This document shows positions 6,663 through 15,253 of a DNA stretch of 64,000 nucleotides, one piece after another. Location of the stretch: NCBI GenBank assembly GCA_022709755.1, contig JAKLIF010000001.1, forward strand, positions 382,661-446,660. Direction: 5' to 3'. The DNA is from Elusimicrobiota bacterium (GTDB lineage: Bacteria; Elusimicrobiota; Elusimicrobia; FEN-1173; JAKLIF01). Each line of letters opens with the position of its first letter. Position 1 is the first letter of the stretch. Position numbers and translations under genes: made by a program. The notes below the pieces were generated by a model. It was not told the DNA's origin. It made no database searches and saw only the letters and a list, made by a program, of their open reading frames with translations.

Positions 6663-7982
6663 TCAATGGGGCCGGTCGAGGAGGCGTTTCAGAAATTCGG
6701 ACAGATGGAGGGCGCGGACGCCGGATCGCGCGCGCCGGAGCCCGTAATCGACCTGGATCAGGCACGACACGGCGGACGTGAGGACCACCTCGGCCCCCGT
6801 GGACATGATGTTGGCCGTTTTCCGGGAGAGGACTTCCCGGGAGATGTCCGGATGCATGAAGCTGTAAGTCCCCCCGCCGCCGCAACATTGGTCCGATTCC
6901 GGCAATTCCGTCAATTCCACCGACGGAAACGCCGACAACACGGTCCGGGGAGGACTCACGATCTTCTGGGCGTATTGCGCCTTACAAGGATCGTGGTATG
7001 TCACGGTCACGGGTTCGGCTCCGGAGGTGTCGGGCCATTTTTGATCCTTGAGGAACTCGCTGAGATCCTTCACCCGCCCCGACAGGCGGACGGCCCGGGT
7101 GTGATCCGCGGTCCCCTCCTGGAACAACGACGGATAATCCTTCAGGGTGGCCGCGCAGGACGAGTCATCGACCAGGATGACGCTGTCCGGATACTTCTCG
7201 AAACGATCGATATTGATGACGGCCAGCCGGCGGGCCGCTTCGAAATCCCCGTAAGTCATGCCCGGCAAACCGCAACACACGTTATCGGCCAGCGCATAGG
7301 ACACACCCAACCGTTCCAAAAGATAAGCGGTCGATTCCGCCACGCTGGGCCGCAGGTAGTGAGACCCGCATGAGAGGAAAAAGACGACATCCGGCGCCGG
7401 ACCGCCCGGCGACCGGGCGGGGGCCTTCAACCGTTCACGGGCGAACAACCACGGGACGTCGTCCACCATATCCTCCGCGGCGGACAGTTCGCGGCTGATC
7501 CACCCGAGGAGCCCCATTCGGTTCGACAACCGGCTGAGGCCCGCCTTTTTCATGAGGAACGCGGCGCGGAAGATGTAACCCATCCAGCGGGGGCGCGGCA
7601 ATATGAACCGCAGGATGAATTTCAGCAGCGCCGGTTCACCCTCCTGGCGGAATATCTTGCCGCGAGCGTTCCCCATGATCTTCGCGGTCGGCACCTCCGA
7701 GAAACACACCGTGGTGCATTCCCCGCACAGGAGGCACGTCGAGAAAAGGCGGTCGCCTTCCGACGCGTGAGGGATCCGGCCCTCCAGGACCGCCCGATAG
7801 GCCTGGTTGCGACCCCGCGGGGAAAGGGCCTCGTCGCCCGTGGCCAGATAGGTCGGACAGAACGACGTGCAAAAACCGCATCGATTGCACTGCATGACGC
7901 AGGCATACGCCGTCCCCTCCGCCGCCCCGGTCATTGGGGCCGGAGCGCTCTTCAGTTCGGGGAGCCGGGGTTCAGAAGTCAT
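6663..7982 (-). CDS. glcF: Glycolate/lactate oxidase iron-sulfur subunit (GlcF-like)
   Basis: This 439-residue protein has two N-terminal ferredoxin motifs (CNRCGFCTSFCPTY and CLLCGECTTVCFSEVP) and two CCG (heterodisulfide reductase-type) domains. The CCG domains include LADNVCCGLPG and PESDQCCGGGGTYSFMHP. This is the layout of GlcF, which passes electrons from the flavoprotein subunit to the membrane chain. The second ferredoxin motif lacks the usual CP ending. Its ATG overlaps the stop of the flavoprotein gene as ATGA, so the two are translationally coupled. The natural 2-hydroxy acid (glycolate or lactate) cannot be told from the sequence. Confidence 0.88.
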   Translation of the reverse strand: MTSEPRLPELKSAPAPMTGAAEGTAYACVMQCNRCGFCTSFCPTYLATGDEALSPRGRNQAYRAVLEGRIPHASEGDRLFSTCLLCGECTTVCFSEVPTAKIMGNARGKIFRQEGEPALLKFILRFILPRPRWMGYIFRAAFLMKKAGLSRLSNRMGLLGWISRELSAAEDMVDDVPWLFARERLKAPARSPGGPAPDVVFFLSCGSHYLRPSVAESTAYLLERLGVSYALADNVCCGLPGMTYGDFEAARRLAVINIDRFEKYPDSVILVDDSSCAATLKDYPSLFQEGTADHTRAVRLSGRVKDLSEFLKDQKWPDTSGAEPVTVTYHDPCKAQYAQKIVSPPRTVLSAFPSVELTELPESDQCCGGGGTYSFMHPDISREVLSRKTANIMSTGAEVVLTSAVSCLIQVDYGLRRARSGVRALHLSEFLKRLLDRPH

Positions 7983-10009
7983 CGGTTCGCCCCCTCCGAG
8001 AACACGTTCGGATTCAGCAGGTTGTCCGGATCCAACGCTTTTTTGATGCGCCGATGGAGCCGGTTGGGAGAGAACACCTCTGCGCGACCCGGAAACGCCG
8101 TTTCCGTGAAAGCCACGGGGAAGGTCCTCAGCGTCAATTCGACGATGATCCCGAGGGTCCCCCAGGAACCGATAAACAGTTTGGCGACGTCATATCCGGC
8201 CACGTTCTTCATGACGCGTCCGCCGAATTCGGCCAGAGACCCGTCGGGCATCACGGCCTTCAATCCGAGGATCTGATCCCGAAGGTGCCTGTCGGCGAGG
8301 AGGCGGGCCGCCACGATCCCGCCCAAACTCCCGTTCCCCGCGACGTGCAGAAATTGGTTCGCGGCGGCCAGCGTCTTTTTCACGTCCTCCAGCCGGGCGC
8401 CCGCCTGAACCGTCAACGTGAAGTTCGGCCGGTTGTGTTCGACCACGGCATTGAGCCGGACCGTCGATAAAACGGGTTCCCCGTCCGGAATGTAGAACCC
8501 CTTGCTCTGGGTGCCGCCGATATAAAACGATTCCCGGCGGGTCCTCCGGCTTCCGACGAACGCCCTCAATTCTTCCACCGAGCCGGGCTCAAAAAGATCG
8601 GGCCAATCCCGATCGGCCGCCGGCGGTGACGCGGGGGCCGGAGGGACCTCCGGGATCACTTTCCCCGGGTTGGCCAATCCCACGGGATCCAACGCCGACT
8701 TGATCGTTTGAAAGACCCGGATCGTATCGGGAGAAAAGAGCCAGTTCATGGCCTCCCTCTTATCGAGGCCGATCCCGTGTTCCCCCGAGATGGACCCGCC
8801 CAGATCCACGCAGACTTTCAACATCTCATTGCCCGCACGGCGGACTTTCTCGGTCTGCTTCTCGTCCCGCTCGTCGAAAACGATCTGGGGATGAAGGTTG
8901 CCGTCCCCCGCGTGAAAGAGGAACGCGTTCTTGAGGTGTTCCCGGTCGGAGATGGCCTTCACCCTCCGCATGGCTTCGGGAAGGCGGTCCCGGGGCACCG
9001 TGCCGTCTTCGACGAGCACGTTCGGGGCCAGGCGGGCCAGGGACGCGTAAGAACCGCGACGGCCTTCCCACAATTTCTCCCGTTCCTTCTCGTCGCGCGC
9101 CAGGCGGATCTCAAGGGACCCATGGGCGCGGCACAGATCCTCTATCCGGGACATGTCCCCATCGACTGTCGCGGCCCCGCCATCCACCTCGATCAACAGG
9201 ACGGCCTCGGCATTCGACGGATATCCCGCGTGGACGAACGATTCCACCGCCTCGATCGTCGTCCGGTCCATGGCTTCGAGCGTGGTGGGGATGATACCGT
9301 GAGAGATGATGTCCGTGACGGCTTCAATGGATGATTCCACCGAGGGAAACGAGACCAGCATGGTGCGGATGGTCTCCGGGATCGGCAGGAGCGTCAGCTC
9401 CGCCTTGGTCATGATGCCCAGAGTCCCTTCCGATCCGACGAAAAAGCCCGTCAGGTCATAACCGCTCTCGTCCACCGTGGTCCGCACCACGTCCCCGTTC
9501 GGGAGGACCCATTCCAGCGCCGTCACGTGATGGCTTGTCACGCCGTATTTCAGGCAATGAGGTCCGCCCGCGTTCGTTCCGATGTTCCCGCCGATGGTGC
9601 AGGCTTTCTGACTGGCGGGGTCCGGCGCGTAGAACAGTCCGTAGGGCATCAGCGCCTTCTGCAGGTGGAAATTGATCACGCCGGGCTCCACCCACGCCAC
9701 CCGTTTCTGCGGATCGATGCGCAAAATCTTGTTCATCCGGGTGAGGTGGATCACGAGACCATCCGCCGAGGGGATGGTGGATCCGCACAGGTTGGTTCCG
9801 GCCCCGCGGACGACATAGGGGATGTTGTTCCGCCACGCCTCCTTGACCACCGCCGAGACCTCCTCGACGGTTTGGGGCCACACGATCAGACCGGGCCACC
9901 GTTTATCGACCGCGGCGTCATAGGTATAGACGAACAGGTCCATGAGACCCGATTTGACGCGATCCGGACCCAGTATCTTCTTGAACAGCGAAATCGTTTT
10001 GGGATTCAT
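7979..10009 (-). CDS. GlcD-GlcE fusion, FAD-linked 2-hydroxy-acid oxidase
   Basis: The 676-residue protein joins two FAD_binding_4 proteins that are separate in E. coli. Residues 1 to about 455 are a complete GlcD: FAD-binding VVRGAGTNLCGSTIPS, GGNIGTNAGGPHCLKYG, and C-terminal HAGDGNLHPQIVF and GEHGIGLDKRE. From about residue 475 there is a shorter GlcE-like unit (YIGGTQSKGF, AGNGSLGGIVAARL, GGRVMKNVAGYDVAKLFIGS). With GlcF it forms a glycolate/D-lactate-type dehydrogenase feeding electrons to respiration. No transporter or regulator for such a substrate lies nearby. Confidence 0.88.
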   Translation of the reverse strand: MNPKTISLFKKILGPDRVKSGLMDLFVYTYDAAVDKRWPGLIVWPQTVEEVSAVVKEAWRNNIPYVVRGAGTNLCGSTIPSADGLVIHLTRMNKILRIDPQKRVAWVEPGVINFHLQKALMPYGLFYAPDPASQKACTIGGNIGTNAGGPHCLKYGVTSHHVTALEWVLPNGDVVRTTVDESGYDLTGFFVGSEGTLGIMTKAELTLLPIPETIRTMLVSFPSVESSIEAVTDIISHGIIPTTLEAMDRTTIEAVESFVHAGYPSNAEAVLLIEVDGGAATVDGDMSRIEDLCRAHGSLEIRLARDEKEREKLWEGRRGSYASLARLAPNVLVEDGTVPRDRLPEAMRRVKAISDREHLKNAFLFHAGDGNLHPQIVFDERDEKQTEKVRRAGNEMLKVCVDLGGSISGEHGIGLDKREAMNWLFSPDTIRVFQTIKSALDPVGLANPGKVIPEVPPAPASPPAADRDWPDLFEPGSVEELRAFVGSRRTRRESFYIGGTQSKGFYIPDGEPVLSTVRLNAVVEHNRPNFTLTVQAGARLEDVKKTLAAANQFLHVAGNGSLGGIVAARLLADRHLRDQILGLKAVMPDGSLAEFGGRVMKNVAGYDVAKLFIGSWGTLGIIVELTLRTFPVAFTETAFPGRAEVFSPNRLHRRIKKALDPDNLLNPNVFSEGANR

Positions 10010-10025
10010 GGGGAGAAGAGGGGTG

Positions 10026-10712
10026 TCAGGGATGTTCCGTGAAACGGTAACCGACCGAGGGGACCGTCTCGACGCACCGGGCGGACGGACCCAACTGTTT
10101 CCTCAGCTGGTTCACCAGCACGTCCAGGTTGTGGTCGGTCACTTCCCGTTCCTCGGACCACAGACGGCTTTTCAGGTAAGGCCGGTCCAGCGTGCGGTCT
10201 TTCTTCTCCAAAAGGAGTTTCAGCAGTTCGAACTCTTTGGGCCTCAAATCCACCCGTTGCCCTCCGACGGTCAACTCGTGGCGGGAATCGTTCAGGACAA
10301 GTCCGCCGGCCTCGATGACCCGTTCGGTGCGGCCCTGATGTTGGACCCGCCGGAGCAGGGCGCGGACGCGGGCCACCATCTCCGCCGGTTGAGGCGGTTT
10401 GGTCACATAATCGTCGGCGCCCGTCTCGAGTCCCTGCACTTTGGTCCGGGATGCGGTGTTGGCGGTCAGCATGATGACGGGCAGTTCGGCGGTGGAAGGG
10501 TCCTGTTTCAGGATCTCACAGAGTGTCATCCCGCCGAGACCCGGAAGGTTCAGATCGAGGATCAGCAGATCGAACAATTGCGCGTGGATCATATCGAGAC
10601 CGCGTTCGCCCGTCTCGGCTGTCTGGACCTGAAACCCCTCTTTCCTGAACACCTGTTCAAGGAAATCGCGGATCTCCGGGTCGTCATCGACGATGAGTAT
10701 CTTTTCGGTCAT
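10026..10712 (-). CDS. OmpR/PhoB-type response regulator (orphan)
   Basis: The protein has 228 residues. The receiver domain has the acidic pocket (IVDDD near residue 8), the phospho-acceptor Asp at about residue 53 (LLILDLNLPG), the conserved Thr (MLTAN) and Lys (VTKP). From about residue 130 there is a winged-helix Trans_reg_C domain ending VETVPSVGYRFTEHP. No histidine kinase gene is adjacent. It sits between argS and the glcDE fusion, 16 bases before the latter, so it could be co-transcribed with glcDE-F and might regulate it. The signal is unknown. Confidence 0.92.
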   Translation of the reverse strand: MTEKILIVDDDPEIRDFLEQVFRKEGFQVQTAETGERGLDMIHAQLFDLLILDLNLPGLGGMTLCEILKQDPSTAELPVIMLTANTASRTKVQGLETGADDYVTKPPQPAEMVARVRALLRRVQHQGRTERVIEAGGLVLNDSRHELTVGGQRVDLRPKEFELLKLLLEKKDRTLDRPYLKSRLWSEEREVTDHNLDVLVNQLRKQLGPSARCVETVPSVGYRFTEHP

Positions 10713-10751
10713 GATCGTTCGGGGGCCGACGGCGCGGGGATGCGCGCCGCC

Positions 10752-12416
10752 TTACATCTTGTCCGGGGAGCTGACGCCGAGCAGTTGGAGGGCGTTCCGG
10801 ATGATCGTCCGCGTTCCGTCGACGATCGCCAGGCGGAACCGGGCTTCGGCGGCATCGTCCGACAAGACGCGGCATTTCTCATAGAACCGGTGGAACTCGG
10901 AAGCCAGCCCGAGCAGATACGCCGTCAGATGGTGGGGGGACAGGTCCTCCACGCACATCTCCAGCGTGTCCGGATACGAGATCAGTTTCATCAGCAGGTC
11001 CCGTTCCGGCTCCGACAAACGCGCCGGCACGGTAAAATCCGTCACATCGGCGGCCTGGATCCCTCTTTTCTCGGCCTCGCGGAAGAGGGAACAGCACCGG
11101 GCGTGGACGTATTGGACGTAGAAGACCGGGTTTTCCGGGGCCTGCCTCTTCGCCAGCTCCAGATCGAACTCCAGATGGCTGTCCGGACTGCGGAGGGCGA
11201 AGAAGAATCGGGCGGCGTCGCGGCCCACCTCGTCGACGACTTCGGTCAGCGTGACGAATTCCCCGGAACGGGTGGACATGGACACCGGCTTGCCGTCCCT
11301 CACCAGCGTGACCAACTGGTAGAGCAATATGACCAGCCGGTCCGGCTCATATCCGAGCGCCTTGACGGCGCCCTTCAGGCGGGATACGTATCCGTGATGG
11401 TCCGTGCCCCAGATGTTGACCAGCCGGACGAATCCCCGGCGGAACTTGTCGTCGTGATAGGCGATGTCGGATGCGAAATAGGTGGGCCGTTCGTCCTTCC
11501 TCTTGATGACGCGGTCCTTGTCGTCTCCCAGCCGGGTGGACAAGAACCACAACGCGCCGTCCTCTTCCTTCAGGTAACCGCCGTCCTTCAGGCGGGACAG
11601 GGCCGCCTCGACCGCCTGTTTCTTGTAGAGGTCGGATTCCCGGTACCAGCCGTCGAAGAAAACCTGGAAGTGCTCCAAGTCCTTGCGGATGACGTTCAAA
11701 ATCTCGTTCAGGGCGTATTCCCTGAAAAAATCCACTCCCTCGGGTCGAGCCGATGCGTCCGGATGTTTCTCCCGCAGGGCCCTGGCCAGGTGGAGGATGT
11801 AGTCCCCTTTGTATAGATCGGCCGGATTCTTCGCGGCGACCAAGGCCTGTTCGGAAGGACGGAGATAGAGGGGGTCCTCCTGGCACTGTTTCATGACGGA
11901 GAGTCCGAGATTCTGCATCTGGTTCCCGACGTCGTTGACGTAATATTCGGTCACGGCCTCGTGGCCCAGATGTTTAAAGATGCGGGAGAGCGAATCGCCG
12001 AGCGCGGCGCCGCGGCCGTGGCCCACGTGCAGGGGACCGGTCGGATTGGCCGACACGAATTCGATGAGCATCTTCTCTCGGTTCTCGGGGGGGCGTTGGG
12101 CGTAGAGTTCGCGCGCGCGGAGGATCTCGCGGAATTCCGACAATATCCAGTCTTCCTTGATGAAAACGTTCAAGAATCCCGGACCGGCCACGTCGGCCTT
12201 TCCGACGATCCCCTTCCCCTCGATGGATCGGGCGAGCCGTTCGGCCAGCACGCGGGGAGAGACCTTCATCTTCCGGGAAACGAGCATGGCCGCGTTCGAC
12301 GAGAGGTCGCCGGAGATCCCGGTGGGCGGCGGCGCCAGAGAAAAAGACGTGCCGGCCTCTTCGGGGCAGACCTCTTTCAACAAGTCTTGCAGGGTGGCCC
12401 TGACCTTCTCTCTCAT
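10752..12416 (-). CDS. argS: Arginyl-tRNA synthetase
   Basis: The 554-residue class Ia synthetase charges tRNA-Arg. The N-terminal Arg_tRNA_synt_N domain is followed by the HIGH-type motif LHVGHGRGAALGD at about residues 129-141. The KMSKS-type loop is the variant VSMSTRSGEFV, and a C-terminal DALR anticodon-binding domain ends LLGVSSPDKM. The ATG at 12416 overlaps the rsfS stop as ATGA. The longer open frame upstream lies inside rsfS and is not used. Coupling of argS to rsfS is not the usual arrangement. Confidence 0.95.
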   Translation of the reverse strand: MREKVRATLQDLLKEVCPEEAGTSFSLAPPPTGISGDLSSNAAMLVSRKMKVSPRVLAERLARSIEGKGIVGKADVAGPGFLNVFIKEDWILSEFREILRARELYAQRPPENREKMLIEFVSANPTGPLHVGHGRGAALGDSLSRIFKHLGHEAVTEYYVNDVGNQMQNLGLSVMKQCQEDPLYLRPSEQALVAAKNPADLYKGDYILHLARALREKHPDASARPEGVDFFREYALNEILNVIRKDLEHFQVFFDGWYRESDLYKKQAVEAALSRLKDGGYLKEEDGALWFLSTRLGDDKDRVIKRKDERPTYFASDIAYHDDKFRRGFVRLVNIWGTDHHGYVSRLKGAVKALGYEPDRLVILLYQLVTLVRDGKPVSMSTRSGEFVTLTEVVDEVGRDAARFFFALRSPDSHLEFDLELAKRQAPENPVFYVQYVHARCCSLFREAEKRGIQAADVTDFTVPARLSEPERDLLMKLISYPDTLEMCVEDLSPHHLTAYLLGLASEFHRFYEKCRVLSDDAAEARFRLAIVDGTRTIIRNALQLLGVSSPDKM

Positions 12417-12841
12417 CGGCTTCTGGTTTTTCGGCGGGGTTTTCGGGGACGAGCGGCCCTGTGCGCGGCGGGCGGACGCGCCGGAGACCACGCCAGCGGG
12501 CGAGCCTTGTCCCACAGGCGTTCCAACCCGTAGAAAGACCGGGCGTCCGGACTCATGACGTGCACCACCAATCCTCCGTAGTCCACCACTCTCCATTGGG
12601 GGCTTTGGCGGCCGTCCCGATGCAGCGGATGGATGTCGTATTTCAGATCGACGGCTTCTTCGATATAATCCGCCAGCGCGGACAGATGGGGGGACGATTC
12701 GGCGCTCATGAGGACCAGATAATCGGTGACCGAAGAGATCCGGCGCAGGTCCACGAAGACGATATCCACGGCCTTGTGGTCGTCCGCCGTCCGGGCCGCG
12801 AGGCGGCCCATTTCCAAGAACTGTCTCTCGCTTTTCGCCAT
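12413..12841 (-). CDS. rsfS: Ribosome silencing factor RsfS
   Basis: The protein has 142 residues. The core (DDHKAVDIVFVDLRRISSVT, DYLVLMSAESSPHLSALADY, then WRVVDYGGLVVHVM) is the RsfS/Iojap/DUF143 domain. RsfS binds ribosomal protein uL14 and blocks subunit joining when nutrients are short. The C-terminal 35 residues are a basic Pro/Ala/Arg-rich tail (PARPPAAHRAARPRKPRRK) that most RsfS proteins lack. It belongs to the proA-nadD-yqeK-LCP-rsfS neighbourhood, here interrupted by pilT genes. Confidence 0.93.
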   Translation of the reverse strand: MAKSERQFLEMGRLAARTADDHKAVDIVFVDLRRISSVTDYLVLMSAESSPHLSALADYIEEAVDLKYDIHPLHRDGRQSPQWRVVDYGGLVVHVMSPDARSFYGLERLWDKARPLAWSPARPPAAHRAARPRKPRRKTRSR

Positions 12842-12855
12842 CGGGAGCCGGGCCG

Positions 12856-14016
12856 TCAGATCGTCCGGGGCGGAGCGCCGCCGGACGGACGGAGTCCCGA
12901 CGGAAGTCCGACGGGGATCTCCGCCTTAGAAGACATCAACCCCTGCGTCTGCAGTTGGATCTTCAGGTCGTTCGGGTTGGTGGAAAACGCCAGGGCTTCC
13001 TCCACGGAGATGTGGTGAGCCTTGATGTGCGTCATCAGGTCCTGGTTGAACGATTGCATCTTGTAGAAGGAAGAGGAATCCTCGATGGCCTTCCCGATGG
13101 CGCCGACTTTATCATCCTCGATCAGTTTCTGGATGGTGGGCGTGTTGATCATGATCTCCATCACGGCCACACGGCCGTTCCCGTCGGCGCGTTTCAAGAG
13201 CCGCTGGGCCACCACCGCCAAGAGAACCTTGGCGATCTGCATCCGCACCTGGTGTTGGGCTTCCGGAGGGAACGCGTCGAGCAGGCGGTCGATGGTCTGC
13301 TTGGTGTCGTTGGTGTGGAGAGTGCCGAAGACCAGGTGTCCGGTCTCGGCGGCGGTCATGGCGGTGACGATGGTCTCGGCGTCGCGCAGTTCCCCCAACA
13401 GAATCACGTCGGGGTCCTGACGGAGGGCCCGCCGGAGCGCCTGAGAAAAACTGACCGTATCGGTGCCGACTTCCCGCTGGTTGATGGCGGCCTTCTTGTC
13501 GATGTACATGAACTCGATGGGGTCCTCGATGGTGATCACATGCACGGGGAGAGTGCTGTTGATGTGGTCGATGAGCGAAGCCAACGTGGTGGACTTTCCG
13601 GACCCGGTGGGTCCGGTCACCAGGAACAACCCCTGTTTCTTCTGGACCAGCTCCTTCATGATGGCCGGCAGACCCAACTCTTCGGCGGTGGGGATCTTCA
13701 CGGGGATGATCCGGAACACGGCCCCCAACACTCCTCTTTGGAAGAAGGCATTGCACCGGAACCGGGCCAACCCCTGCACTTGGAACGAGAAATCCAATTC
13801 CTTGTTCTCCTCAAGGCGGGCGCGTTGGTCTTCCGTGATCAGCGAATAGATATAACGCTGGGTGTCCTGGGCCGTGAGCGATTCAAGCCCTTCGAACGGG
13901 ACCAGGTCGCCCCGCAAGCGCATGCACGGGGGCCGGTCCACCTTCAGATGCAGGTCGCTGGCGCCTTTTTCGACCAGCGTCCTCAGAAAATCCTCAATCG
14001 AATTCGGGTTTGACAT
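12856..14016 (-). CDS. pilT: PilT/PilU-type twitching motility ATPase
   Basis: This is a 386-residue hexameric secretion-type ATPase. Walker A GPTGSGKST is at about residues 135-143, followed by the Asp-rich ITIEDPIEF, Walker B VILLGELRDAETI and the His box TGHLVFGTLHTND. PilT proteins power type IV pilus retraction. The C-terminal region runs about 35 residues past the conserved core and is Pro/Gly/Ser-rich, as in PilU. The classic AIRNLIRE motif is replaced by TIQKLIEDDK. It lies 14 bases before rsfS and 59 bases after a second pilT. No pilus structural gene is in the window. Confidence 0.92.
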   Translation of the reverse strand: MSNPNSIEDFLRTLVEKGASDLHLKVDRPPCMRLRGDLVPFEGLESLTAQDTQRYIYSLITEDQRARLEENKELDFSFQVQGLARFRCNAFFQRGVLGAVFRIIPVKIPTAEELGLPAIMKELVQKKQGLFLVTGPTGSGKSTTLASLIDHINSTLPVHVITIEDPIEFMYIDKKAAINQREVGTDTVSFSQALRRALRQDPDVILLGELRDAETIVTAMTAAETGHLVFGTLHTNDTKQTIDRLLDAFPPEAQHQVRMQIAKVLLAVVAQRLLKRADGNGRVAVMEIMINTPTIQKLIEDDKVGAIGKAIEDSSSFYKMQSFNQDLMTHIKAHHISVEEALAFSTNPNDLKIQLQTQGLMSSKAEIPVGLPSGLRPSGGAPPRTI

Positions 14017-14075
14017 GGCTTTCTCCTGTGGGTCTTACGGTTTGGTCAGGCAGCGGACGACGGAACCGGAGGGGG

Positions 14076-15164
14076 TCAGAACGAGGAACTCCCGGCGCGG
14101 GCGCTGGAGGCTCCCATCAACTGGCGCAGTTTCTCCGGATCAGACGCCTTGGCCAAGGCATCTTCCGCCTTGATGAGACCGTCCTGGACGAGGTCCGCCA
14201 ACGCGCGGTCCAGCGGGATCATTCCCAGCTTGCCGCCCGTTTCGATGGCGTTGTAGATCATATGGGTCTTTCCTTCGCGGATCAGGTTGGAGATGGCGGG
14301 TGTCACCACCATCACTTCCCTCGCTGCCACGCGTCCTTCGCCGTCATATTTCGGGATGAGCGTCTGACAGACGACCCCCTTCAACACCGTCGCCAGCTGG
14401 ACCCGGACCTGCTGTTGCTGGTGGGGCGGAAAAACGTCGATGATGCGGTCCACGGTCTGGGGCGCATCGGTGGTGTGCAGCGTGCCGAAACACAGGTGGC
14501 CCGTCTCCGCGGCGGTGATGGCCAGAGAGATGGTCTCCAGGTCGCGCATTTCGCCGACCAGGATCACGTCGGGGTCTTGCCGGAGAGCGTGTTTGAGCGC
14601 GTTCTGAAAGTTGTGGGTGGACTGGCCGATCTCCCGTTGACGCACGATGCACCGCTGGTGTTCGTAAACGAACTCGATGGGGTCCTCGATCGTCAGGATG
14701 TGCTCTTTCCGGGTGGCGTTGATGATGTTGATCAGGCAGGCGAGCGTGGTCGATTTACCGGACCCGGTCGGGCCCGTCACCAGGACCAATCCGCGGGGAA
14801 GGTTGGCCCATTCCAGAACGGCCGGGGGGATCCGGAGAGTCTCCGGGTCGGGAATCTTGGAAGAGATCACGCGGAGAACGGCTTCCACGCCGCTCCGTTG
14901 CATCAGCACGTTCACACGGAAACGCGCCAGGTTGCTCACGGCGAAGGAACAGTCCAACTCCAGATGTTCCTCGAACGTCTGTTTCTGCTCGTCGTAAAGG
15001 ATGGAATAGATCAGTCGCTTGCTCTCTTCGGCCGACACCACTTCGAAACCGGGGATCTCCATCATCTCGCCCATGATGCGGGCCATCGGCGGTTTTCCGA
15101 TGACCATATGGATATCGGATGCCCCCTGCTGCACAGCGACTCTCAAGATATCGATGAACTCCAT
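14076..15164 (-). CDS. pilT: PilT-type pilus retraction ATPase
   Basis: The protein has 362 residues and the same motif order as its neighbour: GPTGSGKSTTLACLINIINA, LTIEDPIEFVYEHQRC, VILVGEMRDLETI and TGHLCFGTLHTTDAPQTVDR. It keeps a near-standard retraction motif, TPAISNLIREGKTHMI, so it is the better PilT candidate of the two. The pair probably drives retraction of one type IV pilus system, as PilT with PilU does. The start has a GGAGG-type Shine-Dalgarno. The 89 bases before it (15165-15253) hold no recognisable feature. Confidence 0.92.
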   Translation of the reverse strand: MEFIDILRVAVQQGASDIHMVIGKPPMARIMGEMMEIPGFEVVSAEESKRLIYSILYDEQKQTFEEHLELDCSFAVSNLARFRVNVLMQRSGVEAVLRVISSKIPDPETLRIPPAVLEWANLPRGLVLVTGPTGSGKSTTLACLINIINATRKEHILTIEDPIEFVYEHQRCIVRQREIGQSTHNFQNALKHALRQDPDVILVGEMRDLETISLAITAAETGHLCFGTLHTTDAPQTVDRIIDVFPPHQQQQVRVQLATVLKGVVCQTLIPKYDGEGRVAAREVMVVTPAISNLIREGKTHMIYNAIETGGKLGMIPLDRALADLVQDGLIKAEDALAKASDPEKLRQLMGASSARAGSSSF

Positions 15165-15253
15165 AATTCCTCCTTCACCTGCCGTGGCTTTCAGGATAGA
15201 TTATAGTGCTCACGGCCTGAAACATCAATTCTTTTTTTCGTCGACGCGGGCCC

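Noticed and set aside
9942-11816. 624-codon plus-strand open frame opposite argS and the response regulator
   Set aside because: No recognisable domain and low-complexity composition. It mirrors well-supported minus-strand genes.
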